Positions 33,927-46,100 of a stretch of DNA of 64,000 nt are shown here, piece after piece (position 1 is the first letter of the stretch; each line of letters opens with the position of its first letter). A program made the position numbers and the translations under genes. The notes under the pieces are model-generated. The model was not told where the DNA came from. It searched no databases and worked only from the letters and a program-made list of their open reading frames with translations. Source of the stretch: Gari tellinella. Lineage: Eukaryota; Mollusca; Bivalvia; Cardiida; Psammobiidae. Where the stretch lies: positions 82,332,198 to 82,396,197 of the forward strand of contig OV277859.1 of assembly GCA_922989275.2 (NCBI GenBank), in the 5' to 3' direction.

Positions 33927-35594
33927 GACAGGTGGTCGATGAGTTTAAAGTAGAACACTCGTGGACCTTTCCATCTATCTACATTTACATCTATACATCC
34001 TGGAACACACACTCAAGGGTCATTACGGGCAGTGCGCGTATGTGCCTATTAGTAGAGTTAAGAACAGTATAAAAGAAAAGAGACAACGTGTATAACATCT
34101 GTTTATTAATTAGGAATTACTTGTGGAGAGACTAGGGTGGTACCATATCTAGACAATCATGTCCAAACAACATCAAAACAGGGATGTTCAAAAACGCCTA
34201 ACAAATATTAACATCTGTTTATTTATGAATACATATATAATGATATATAAAAACAATATTGTTGACTATTTCTATTAGAGCCACCACATATACATTTCAC
34301 ATTAGCTAAACAGTGACGAGGTTAATAAAGAATAATTAATATCAAGCTCTTCCGAACAGTTTGGGTCAAGATCAAATTCTAAATTATTATGCGGTCTAAC
34401 TGTCACCTGCAATTGTTTATCTGCAAATGTATTAAACCATTTTTCAAAATTAAGAATGTTATTGAAAGGCTGATCAGATGTTTCCTATTTGACATTTCAA
34501 TGTTAAAAATACAAAATTAACAGTAATATAATAAGAGGGGCATCATACCAACATCCAAAATCATTTCAACTTAAGTTAAATGGTCTTAACTATTTAAACA
34601 GTTGAAATGGGAGATATAAGTTTGACCAAAAGTAACTGTTGTTGATATTTTTCTAAGAATGACAACCTATAATTGTTTATTCTGCAGTTCATATGAAATA
34701 CACTGTAGTCCGCATATATACATTGTAGTCTTATTAATACCCGTGCAGTCCAAAGGATATAATATCGCCCACTACTGGAGTCCAAATATGGAAATAATAG
34801 AGTCCAAATAAGATTTACTAGGGTTAAATGAAAATAATGTCTAAATAAGATATACTGTCATTCCAATAAAAACAGTTTAGTCAAAATAAAATACAATGTA
34901 CTCCGAGTACAGATGTAAAGTATGACAACGAATATTCTAACAAAGCTACTTACAAAACAAGCTTATAATACAAATAAGAAGCAATATCATGCAAGCCTGA
35001 TATAACAATTAGAAATAAAAATCTGATGAGTATTTCTTTATTTCTACTAGGAATCTAAGAAGTGAGTAGTAAATTACTAGTAATACCTTGTGAGCAACCC
35101 TTTTTATATTACAATTAGATGTACGCAAGCCTATATATTTGAGCAATACATTGTAGGAGGCGACTATATATGTTTTGTTAACCATACCTGTTGTAATACA
35201 ATAAGTGGTGAGCAGACATATCTGTTGAGCTATACATTTTGGTTACGAAAGGTATTATTGTTGTCAGCCATCTGCTGTTATTCAAAACTAAACACTTTCG
35301 AAAGTTTCTTTGTGTCAAACAATTTTCCTGTGGATACAAGCTGTTTGCAAAGGTATTCGTCTTTCACCATTAGTGTGCAACGAGTTTCAGATTAGTTGTA
35401 ATTGAGTTTCAGCAACAGTTTTAGGCTCTGTGCACTTCAAGTTGTTTGTCGTTCTTTGTCCATTGCAGTTTGTAGTGTTTGGAATGAATGTGGACCATAC
35501 CTGATTTCAACTTGATATCAGTTTTGATATGTAATAAGTGGAGAAGACATTGTTCTTTTAATGTACTGAAGTTCAGCTTAATATCAGAACGATA
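33927..35594. other. No gene seen
   Basis: AT-rich. The region 34680-34920 has a loose repeat of GTAGTCC / GAGTCCAAATA phrases. A 101-codon open frame at 35090-35395 has no motif or context. Confidence 0.4.
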
Positions 35595-35796
35595 TACAGT
35601 AGAACCTCTCTATTACGACCACTAAAAAGAATGCTAATTGTCTGTATAAAAGACAGCTTAAAGCAATATGAAAGTGAAACAGAAAGCTCCTGTAGGAGCT
35701 TTCTGTTTCACTTTCACATTGCTTTAAGAGGTCACCTGTCTTAAACGACTAATATTTGACACAATTTAGTGGTCGTAATAGAGAGGTTCTACTGTA
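35595..35796. mobile_element. Family E MITE
   Basis: TACAGTAGAACCTCTCTATT ... GTAATAGAGAGGTTCTACTG, hairpin AGCTCCTGTAGGAGCT. Confidence 0.95.
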
Positions 35797-35848
35797 CTAC
35801 AGTAGTAGCATGCAGTGGAGAAGACATTCTTTCCCATTGGAACAAAAC

Positions 35849-36216
35849 TACAGTACTCCTTCTCTACAACAACATCCAATGAGATACAAAGATGGTGTGT
35901 GTTGTTTTGAAGGAGTTGTTATAGAGAATGTCAAGTAAAACCCTTAAAGTTCTGAGCACTACCTGGTTAACATTTGCAAATAGTTTGAATCCAGATTAGA
36001 CGCCGTGTCACGCGGCGTCTGGTCTGGATTCAATTTGTTTGCAACTCGTGATTATGTTGTTTTTTCTGTCAAAAATCCAACTTTGAGAGAAAAACAGCAG
36101 ACGTAAATTTAAAACAGACAATATTTCAAAAATGAAAAGGTGAAACAATTGTATTGTTTGAGGAACTGGCGCAAATCTTATTGTTTGGAAGGTCGTTGTA
36201 GGGAGGGAGCACTGTA
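35849..36216. mobile_element. Family B MITE
   Basis: TACAGTACTCCTTCTCTACA ... GTAGGGAGGGAGCACTGTA, full core. Immediately left (35812-35848) is a short family A left end, GCAGTGGAGAAGACATTCTT, and a second A left end follows at 36221. Confidence 0.93.
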
Positions 36217-36393
36217 ATACGTAGCGGAGAAGACGTTATTTTCCCATATAAACGAAACTAAATGCAAGCGCAATCCAATGCAATGAAAATGAGCAAATGA
36301 AAGCGCTGTGAAATGTTAATGATTCGCTTTAATCTTAGTAGCCAATAGATTGAAGCCTCATCATATGCCGAGTAACCCGACCACTATTCATAC

Positions 36394-36874
36394 TTAACCC
36401 TTTCCCTCATAGAAGCGCCTTTTAGCGCATTCAAGTCGGCAATCTTTAGCCGGTCGGTTCATTGCTGATTGATGGGGGTAATGTGATCGCCGTTTTGGGG
36501 ACTGTCTCTTATATGTTTATTCAAGTTTTATTTCAGATCTAATTATAGTTATTTTGTCTTTTCTCGATTTGTAGGTACATTTATGTTATTTCATGTAAAG
36601 CGCTTTTGAACGCACAACCCCTGTGTGAAAAGAGCGCTATATAAATCTGGTATAAAAATAATAATAATACTCCGCTGAAGAAAATAGTTCCAATTTAAAC
36701 TGTCATGAACAATTAACATAAGAAATATTTTTATATAGCCTTACAGATGGTAGTTTAAAGCAGGCTGAAAGTAAAACAGAATGTGCCTTAAGGCACATTC
36801 TGATTTACTTTCAACCTACTTTAAGTGATCACCTGTCTTTAATATTATAAAAGGGTTATTGGGTAAAGGGTTAA
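36394..36874. mobile_element. Family D MITE (TTAA) nested in A
   Basis: TTAACCCTTTCCCTCATAGA ... GGGTAAAGGGTTAA with intact hairpin, but 229 bases longer than other D copies because of the insertion at 36437-36669. Confidence 0.92.
36437..36669 (+). mobile_element. SINE-like insertion with ATAATA tail
   Basis: Interrupts D after GCGCATTCAAGT and before ACTCCGCTGAAG. Its 3' end GTGTGAAAAGAGCGCTATAT AAAT...ATAATAATAAT resembles SINE or LINE tails, and a short relative GTGAAAAGAGCACTATATAA occurs at 50936. No box A/B identified, so class is uncertain. Confidence 0.65.
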
Positions 36875-37025
36875 TAAGCCTGCGTCTGATATGGCTCCAA
36901 ACTGTTTGTAACGGACATAAGGGTTATTAAATACAAATAACACTTTATATGGGGAAGATATCTTCTCTATACTGCAATTAACTGAGTTATTTTCCAGTGA
37001 TATCGTGCTTGTCAACAGGTAATTG

Positions 37026-37166
37026 TTAGTATCCACTGCTTGTTAGCCAATCGCTGAGAGCAGGGACATGGGACGTCACCCACTTGATGTTTTCTTTCAC
37101 TTTAGATATGGCAGATGTTACAGTAGAATCAGATGTCATGTCATTCTTTAGTGCAAAGCGTTCGAG
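37026..37166 (-). CDS. Aminopeptidase terminal exon
   Basis: Acceptor TATTTTGCAG|, encoding LERFALKNDMTSDSTVTSAI, SKVKENIKWVTSHVPALSDW, LTSSGY and TAA at 37028-37026. The last ~20 residues match the ..A.E....NI.W.......I..WL tail of M1 enzymes. The 3' untranslated region runs into the nested A/D MITE; the nearest AATAAA motifs on this strand that I see are at 36516-36533, inside the SINE-like insertion. Confidence 0.97.
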   Translation of the reverse strand, partial: LERFALKNDMTSDSTVTSAISKVKENIKWVTSHVPALSDWLTSSGY

Positions 37167-40100
37167 CTGCAAAATAAAAGAGACAGTGAGCAGACATATA
37201 TTACATCTTTATACTATCTTTTTCAACCCATAATATTGTAATTGCAATTGTATTCTCTATCAAAATGCTCAATCTGATCTCATCTTTCAAATTCAAACAT
37301 TGAGGCATTTTAAATCAATGAACAGTGATATAAGCCTTAAGCAGTTTGGCTCCTGATCAGACGCCGAGTAAGTCGCCATCTGATTTGGATTAAAACTGGT
37401 TTGAAAAGACAATGAAGTCGGGCTTAGCAGTGACATTTTTGGTTGTTGTAGATGACCATTGATATGGAAGAAGTATACCAATACAATAGTTCTTACCTCC
37501 TTAAGCCTAAGTTCTGTGTTGAAACCACTCGATATTTCCGACAATAAAGTCATAGTTGAAGATGCACCAAGCCTAAAATATAGCGAAAGGCTACCTGTTG
37601 TGACGTTTGTCTAAGATGAACATTAACCTTTGCAATGTGAGAAGCGAGTTTTCTAAACCTTTACAAATTGTTACAATGGAAAAAAACGTTTTTGTTTCCA
37701 AATAAACGCGTTTGTAAACGCTAAAGCTATTATTTTGTATTGTAATTAGTTTGGAGCCGCATAAGACACCGCGTCATACTCTTTGTCACTCAGATTTAAA
37801 AATGTGTTATTTTGTACGTTTTAATTCAGCGCGTTTGCCTTTCATTTGCGTTTAAACGGGGAAAAATAACGTATTATCCACTGTAGAATCCAAATTAAAT
37901 ACAGAGTAAGACATTGTCTTATCAGGAACTGAACTGTCTATCACTCTGGGTTTATTGTGTTACAATCTAAACATTTATTAAAGACCATGCCTGTGCTGGA
38001 AACAAGTTAAATATTGCACGGTTCCTTTGCAAGCCCTCTGATTGGGGTCTGTTTAATCAGATTTACTTATATTTTTCAATGGTATAGCTTTGAAAACACC
38101 CCTTCAAAATGAAAAAAGATAATTTTCTAAAAATGAAATAATCTGTATGAAAAGTTAACCGAAAATAGGAATGCGCATAAACTAATTGAATTACAGTTCA
38201 ATATGAGAGTGGGAGCACTTTGTATGAAGGTTGTCTTGCTGGAAGGTTAAGTTACCGGCAGCACAACGTCACCAAGAAGTACAAGATCTCTGTACCTCTT
38301 GGCATTAAGGGTGCCGGAAATAACGATGAGGCTAAACTTTCCCTCCCGTTACCATAACAGTTTCTGATCCTCGTCGAAATCGGCCAGCCTCTATCATATC
38401 GCGTTAGTCTAAAGCACGTACACGGTCGTCTGTTTTCTGCAGCATAGACCGTGACTTCTCTGGTAATCCCTATTCAACTATCCTGTATCCATCCTCTACC
38501 CATGTATTATCCTGTTGACCATCGTAGGCGATGTCGACACGTCAGATCTAGTCCAACGTATGCCACGCTCACGTAACCTATTTACTACTGTCTTACTACT
38601 AATTGGACGGTTATGTGTCCCATGATGAATGTTGCAGAAGTGGTAACTAGCATGATGGCTCTGTATCCATGAGACAAAATACCTACGAAGAGCCACGTGC
38701 TGTATGTGAACCTCAATTTGCGCCAAACAACTTTTTTGTCATGTGTTCACCCAGCCGTGATAAAATGTCAATGAAAGGTATATGACTAATCTCTCAAGTG
38801 CGTAGAAACGTGTTTTAAGCCCTACATATTAAATTCAGGAGAATTATCAAGTATGTATGGTTTTGCGTTAGAAGTTTGTATAAGTATCTTTACTTACTTC
38901 TCCATTATATCTTCGTAGTTACTTCTAAATAAATCCCATGCCAAGCACAAATCAGACTTGATGTAGCTTAAAGCAGTGTAATTTGAAGTGGAAATCATCA
39001 TTTCTACATATCTGAAAACAAAACACAAAAACCTGTTTACACGGCAATCAGCTAAGTACATAATTGCAATGATATACCCTTCACTGTAAGGAGAACGGGG
39101 GCCCGTTTTACTAAACAACTTATGAAAATGATTTGCGTAAGTCAAATTTTTAAACTTTAATTTATACTTTTTATTATCACTTGCTACAAACAGCAAAACG
39201 TTTATGGTCGAAAAATAAGAGTTAAACGATTATGACTTACGCAAAAATTTTGTGTAAGTTGTTGAGTAAAACGGGCCCCGGATGTATAAAATTGCATGTG
39301 TTGTCTTCCCCGCGACGAAGGCGCCGTCAGACATTTGGATATAGCCAAGCGTAAAATATGTTTTCAAACTATTTCTCATTGCCATAAATTCATTCTCACT
39401 TTCGCTCACTTCCCACTGCAACGTGGCATGTAATTCAGCAGAATTATTGTGGCTTGTTTAACCATTTTAATCTCAATGACGCTTACAAGCGCGTTTGCAA
39501 ACAATTTGGATCCTAATCAGACGAAGCTAACGCGGCAACGCGCAACTTTTTGACACTCGTTTTGAAATTTCTTAAACTGCCCTTTTGTAACTTTCAAACG
39601 ACATTGCAGACAACACAACTGAAGCAGGCGACAATGAAACGGTTACAGGGTATAAAATTTCACAAAAGATTTGGCAGTGAAAGGGTCAAATTTAGTTTTT
39701 AAGCATTCAAATTATCTGAGCACAACTCATTGTGAGTTATGATCGCTATTCTTCTGGAGTTCACAATATCATGCAAATCCGTCAATATTTAGAGGTGTGT
39801 GAAGTTTGCACGACATTCGACAATTCGACATTCGACCTTTCACAAATGAAAGGTCGAACAGCTGTCGAATTTCGACTTTCGACATTTAAGCTTTCACATA
39901 ATGTAACAAATTTTGCCGATCGACAAGTCAACTTTGCCATAATGTAGAAATATTGTCGAAATTCGACTTTCGACATTCAAAACTTCTTAAACACATTACT
40001 TTGTCGAACTGATGTCGAATTTCGACGTTCGACATTTATACAAAGTCGGCAAATTGTCGAACTAGGGTTGAATTTCGACGTTCGACAAACTGCAAGTAAG

Positions 40101-43100
40101 GGAAAAGTCGAAATATTGTCGAAATTCGACGTTCGACATTCAAAACTTCTTAAACACATTACTTTGTCGAACTGATGTCGAATTTCGACGTTCGACATTT
40201 ATACAAAGTCGGAAAATTGTCGAATTAGGGTCGAATTTCGACGTTCGACAAACTGCAAGTAAGGGAAAAAGTCGAACTATTGTCGAAATTCGACGTTCGA
40301 CATTCAAAACTTCTTAAACACATTACTTTGTCGAACTGGTGTCGAATTTGGACGTTCAACATTTGTACAAAGTCGGCAAATTGTCGAACTAGGGTTGAAT
40401 TTCGACGTTCGACAAACTGCAAGTAAGGGAAAAGTCGAAATAATGTCGAAATTCGACGTTCGACATTCAAAACTTCTTAAACACATTACTTTGTCGAACT
40501 GATGTCGAATTTCGACGTTCGACATTTATACAAAGTCGGCAAATTGTCGAAATAGGGTTGAATTTCGACGTTCGACAAACTGCAAGTAAGGGAAAAGTCG
40601 AAATATTGTCGAAATTCGACGTTCGACATTCAAAACTTCTTAAACACTTTACTTTGTCGAACTGGTGTCGAATTTCGACGTTCGACATTTGTACAAAGTC
40701 GGCAAATTGTCGAACTAGGGTTGAATTTCGACGTTCGACAAACTGCAAGTAAGGGAAAAGTCGAAATATTGTCGAAATTCGACGTTCGACATTCAAAACT
40801 TCTTAAACACATTACTTTGTCGAACTGATGTCGAATTTCGACTTTCGTCATTTATACAAAGTTGGGAAATTGTCGAAATAGGGTCGAATTTCGACGTTCG
40901 ACAAACTGCAAGTAAGGGGGAAAGTCGAAATATTGTCGAAATTCGACGTTCGACATTCAAAATTTCTTAAACACATTACTTTGTCGAACTGATGTCGAAT
41001 TTCGACTTTCGTCATTTATACAAAGTTGGGAAATTGTCGAAATAGGGTCGAATTTCGACGTTCGACAAACTGCAAGTAAGGGGGAAAGTCGAAATATTGT
41101 CGAAATTCGAAGTTCGACATTCAAAATTTCTTCTCAACACATTACTTTGTCGAACTGATGTCGAATTTCGACGTTCGACACTTATACAAAGTCGGGAAAT
41201 TGTCGAATTAGGGTCGAATTTCGACGTTCGACAAACTGCAAGTAACGGAAAAAGTCGAAACATTGTCGAAATTCGACGTTCGACATTCAAAATTTCTTAA
41301 ACACATTACTTTGTCGAACTCATGCCGAATTTCGACGTTCGACATTTATACAAAGTCGGGAAATTGTCGAACTAGGGTCGAATTTCGACGTTCGACAAAC
41401 TGCAAGTAAGGGAGAAAGTCGAACTATTGTCGAAATTCGACGTTCGACATTCAAGATTTCTTAATACACATTCCCTCTGTTGAAATTATGTCGAATTTCG
41501 ACGTCCAACAATTTTCCGGACCCGGGAAAAGTCCAAATATTGTCGAAATTCGACATTGTTCTTTCAACAATTCTTTAATGCATTCACTATGTCGACCTTA
41601 TGTCTACCTTCGACGTTCGACAAGTGATCTGTCAAGGAAAAAATCGAAATATTGTCGAATTTCGACATTCGACATTTCAACAAAGCCAGTAAAGTGTCTA
41701 ATTTATGTATATTTTCGACAATCGACAAATTTCCCGATAGTGCAATAGTCGAAATAGTGTCGAATATCGACGTTGGACATTATCCTTTTACCAAAATATT
41801 GAAAAATTGTCAAAATATTCGACTTTCTTCTTTTAAAATTACTTGAACACACCCACTATGTCGATCATGTGTCCAATTTCGACATACGACAATTTTCCAG
41901 GCCGGGAAAAAGTCGACACATTATGTCGAATTTCGACATTTGACATAGTCCGTTTACCAAAATGTCGAACGTTTGACGAAATTCAATGTTCGACTTTCAA
42001 CACTACTTAAAAACATTCACTATGTCGAACTTGTGTAGAAATTAGACGTTCAATAATTTAGCGAGCCTAAAAAAGTCGAAATGTTGTCGAAATTCGTCAT
42101 TTGACAATCAACATTTCTTTACCACATTCACAATGTCGAACTTATGTGGAATTGTGACGTTTTACAAGTGCCATTGCAGGGAAAATGTCGAGTTATTGTC
42201 GAAGTTCGACTTGCGAGAAATTGCCAGACAGGTAAATAGTCGAACTATTTTCGAATTTCGACTTTCGATATTGTCCTTTCACCAAAGTGGTAAACATTCA
42301 ACATTTCTATAAAGTCTGGGAAATGTGGAAAAAGTATCAGATTTCAATTGCGACAATTTAACGGCAGATAGTGCGAATAAGTCTTCGGGAGTCGTGCGAT
42401 TAAATCTGTATACGTATGGGGCAATTGCGGACTGGACCGAAAGTGCCTAGAAGAGCACTTTGATCTAGTAATACACTGTTTACTACATGTATTTGACAAG
42501 AATGAATAACTGTACCAGGCACTATTATTTTGTAATTGTATTTAGATGTATAACCTGAATATTTATACGAAACACAGTTTGAATTCAGATTAAAGGTCTT
42601 CTACCGAACTATATTCATCTAGGTCTTATACTTGTCTAACCTGCTGTGTAACGTATTGATGTATATTTGGTACAGCTAGACCGCAAACAGATCACACCGG
42701 GCCTGGTGTCTCCTACCAGAGCCCACTGGGCAGGGTCTTCACTATAAAAATTATACAATAACATGTATTTTGTGTAATTTTATATAGGCGTATAGTCGGT
42801 AAGTTCAGTGACATATTAAAGATTGCTCACGATCAAGTCTTCAATAACCTTAAATGTACGAGTTACTATATATGTAATAAAGTTAAGTAATATTTTACAT
42901 ATACTCGTAGATACGGTGTATATACTGATTATACCAGGACTATATTAGTCACCTGGGAGGGCCATTGTGCTGATCCTTCACTGTTTTCAGTAATCTTGCA
43001 TGCACGGATTATCTTACACTGGTAGAATGCCATTTCTATAATAAGATGGAATATTTATAAGACAAACTGTTTTGGGAGTAGGTCGGTGGTCTTCAATCCG

Positions 43101-46100
43101 AAACCATTGACATGTGGCTGTTTCTAGTATTGAAGATGGATGACCGTTTAGAGTTAAGTAGAATGCAAGTAAAGACCAGTTCTGCTTTGCGTTCAACCTG
43201 CTTTAAGCTTTAGACTATCATCTGCTAGATTATAGAGAATGTTACTAATAATAAATATTCTTGAATGCGTAGAATAGAACTATTTTCGGCAAAAAGTGGA
43301 AGATGAAAGATGTTAAAATGCGTATCTGTGGAGTAATGAGTTTAAACTTAAAAGCAAACGTTTACCTTCCGGTATCTAATCCCTTATAGCTGATCTATAG
43401 ATTGAAACATGATGCGCCTTATAGGGTACGGTCTGTTTCAAGTTCAGACTGCTTTACCCGATAAATACGCCTCTAATTTATTCTTTCACCGACGAAAATA
43501 CTTCCATTTATACAGTCATGAAAATGTATCATAAAGCAGACTAAAAGTAAAGCAGAATGTGCCTTAATGCGCATTCTGTTATACCTTCAACCTGCTTCAA
43601 GTATTCGGTTATTCATCTATCTTAAAAACAAAGAAACGGGCTTTGTGGTTTGTGGTAAATAGAAAATATTTGTTATGATAAAATTGGTGACTGTCTAGGC
43701 AGAATTTTTTTCTTTAGTGTTGGAGTGAATTGAAATGCGTATATGGAGCAATGGGTTAATTGGTCAACCTATATGTGTGGTCCCTGAACATTAACCCTTT
43801 GTTCCATAGACTGTTTCTAGTATTGAATATAGTTGACCAATTAAAGCGGGTTAAGAGTAAAGCTAAATGCGCATTGAGACTGCTTTAAGCTTTAAACTTT
43901 CGGTTAACATCTGTTTGAGAATAATATATAATATTTGTTATTATATATTACTGTGTACTTACTTACTTACCTATTTGCTCGTCTGTAATAGACAGAGCAG
44001 AACAGAACAACCCTTTCTTTTTTTGTCACAGAAAACAAAACATATGTTTTGTAATTACATGTGAAGTATAATATAATAAAAAACTATTGAGTTAGTAGGA
44101 CATTTGGTGGTCGAATACTGAATTAATCTGCGATCTAGAGGGAAGGTGGAAAAATATTAAAATACTTAACTAAATGGTATGGACACAATATGTAGAAATA
44201 AATACCAAGCTATTATTAGATGATACAATATATAAATTAGCTATGCAGATCAGTTCACTTATAATAAAGCAAACTGGTCCGTCTATAGTTAAAGCTGCGA
44301 CTATTCTTTCTTTTGAACAATTTCCAAATAAAAAAAACCTCACATGTCTATAGAGGGCATCATTGCTGATGTAGTCTTATAGTGAGTAACAGAGTTGACA
44401 AGAGAGAAGTACAATGTAACCCTCCCCAAACGGACATTAAAAAAACGAAGTCAAATTGCGACAAATACATCGTCAAGCAAGAACAAGAAGAAAACTGAGT
44501 GAGGCGCTGCCTTGGCAATGCCTCAGACCGTTTGGATCCTGATCTGGCGACGAAATGCACAAGTGAGAGGTATGTGTCGTAAAGTCCGGGGGAAGTAGGC
44601 TACACTGTACTTCATTTTATTGACGGATACCGTGGGAGTTTTGTCCATTTCCTTCAAGGTCAGCACGTGCAGATGTAGAATTTTAGTAAATAATAACACT
44701 GACAGACGAGAAGTACTGTGTTGCCCTGCTCAGCCGGACAAATATATAAAGAAGCATAGTTTGTCAAATATTTTGTCAGTTCAAAAACCGAAGGGAAGAA
44801 TCGCGTACGTTTCTATTAGGGAAGATACACTCTACTTGGATCATGTTTTATGTGACAAGACGCATCAGACGATGGTTAAGATAGTGTCCCTAAGAACGTT
44901 ATATTGTAATAGAGACGATCATTTTTAATAAATGTTCAAAGTACATGTACTACGCGAATTATATGTTTCTGAATTAGTCGTATATCGACTATTCAGCATT
45001 ATCGTCTCTTAAAGACGATTACATTTTGTCCTATAGCGCGTTTTATATTTTCAGTGAATCGTCTTTGAACTACAATTAAACATTATCGTCTCAAAGAAAC
45101 GATATAAGTTTGCGCCATTATGCATTTTTCAATGCTACACTTGGTGTGGTAGCTATTTGCCCGTTGCTGTCAATCACACTAGACTAAACGCCTTGAGAAC
45201 GTTAGACCTTTTTGTTTTTTAAATTGGCATTATAAAATAAGCAAATTTTGATAATGTAAACTTTTTTATTATTTCGACAATGTTTTAAGGTTATAGATCC
45301 ATAATGCGAAAATCTGAACACCGTTTCCGCATAATTATTCTGTAATATGCCCGGCACAATCTTACTACACGAACATTAAAGCTACATGTATATATCGATG
45401 GTCGATGTTTTCTATTATGGCTCTAAAACCTTAACAAAGAAAGGACCAGTGAAAGAAGAGCCATTTACTCCATAGCCAATTTCTATTTATGAAGACTAGT
45501 GACTACGAAAAAAAGGTTGAAAGTAAAGCAGAATGATCCTTATTACACATGCTGCTTTACCTTAAGCTATCATCTGCTAGAACATAGAATTATTTATTAT
45601 GATACATATTCATGACTGTGTGAGTTGTACCAATTTTCTTCATTAGGAGGAATTACATGTAGTTCACAGCGTTAAACGGCATATCTAGGGAGTAAATGGT
45701 TAACATAAAAAGGCACTGCAAAATCATAGCATTGCTCTATTCCAATATTTCGGGACATTTTGCAAAGAAAATTATGTCCGACATGATTTTCTTTAAAAAG
45801 GCAATTAGAGGTCGAACTATCAGAAAAGAGCATCGTTATAATTTTTAACTAATTTATTTCCCCATTTCGAATATTGCTATATCTGTCTTTAAAGGCACTG
45901 CAGATAAATCTTTAAAATGGCGTTAATCCATTGTATTTCAATTATATTATGAAACACCAGGTACCTTTGAACATCGTAGGACTTTTATGTTCTTATTGAA
46001 GCTTATGATTGCTTTGGCAAACAGTGCATCCATTGATCAGAATGCTCTTGTATGAGCTATCTGAGCTGGGTCTACATTATTTGCATAATACTGATCCATC

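Larger units (their letters stand above)
36221..36950. mobile_element. Family A MITE carrying nested D
   Basis: Left part GTAGCGGAGAAGACGTTATT to AGATTGAAGCCTCATCATAT GCCG-type core, then the D insertion, then the rest of the core (CTGCGTCTGATATGGCTCCA, AACTGTTTGTAACGG). The right terminus is decayed. It lies directly 3' of the aminopeptidase stop codon. Confidence 0.8.

Noticed and set aside
35090..35395. 101-codon open frame
   Set aside because: No motif, no splice or promoter context, AT-rich composition like its surroundings.
39984..41500. CRISPR-like array
   Set aside because: Units are contiguous homologous tandem repeats without unique spacers, in eukaryotic DNA.
39782..41846. Many 60-109-codon frames such as NVERRNSTSVRQ repeats in the foldback arms
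   Set aside because: They follow the 163-bp unit, appear on both strands and in both arms, and change frame with unit indels.
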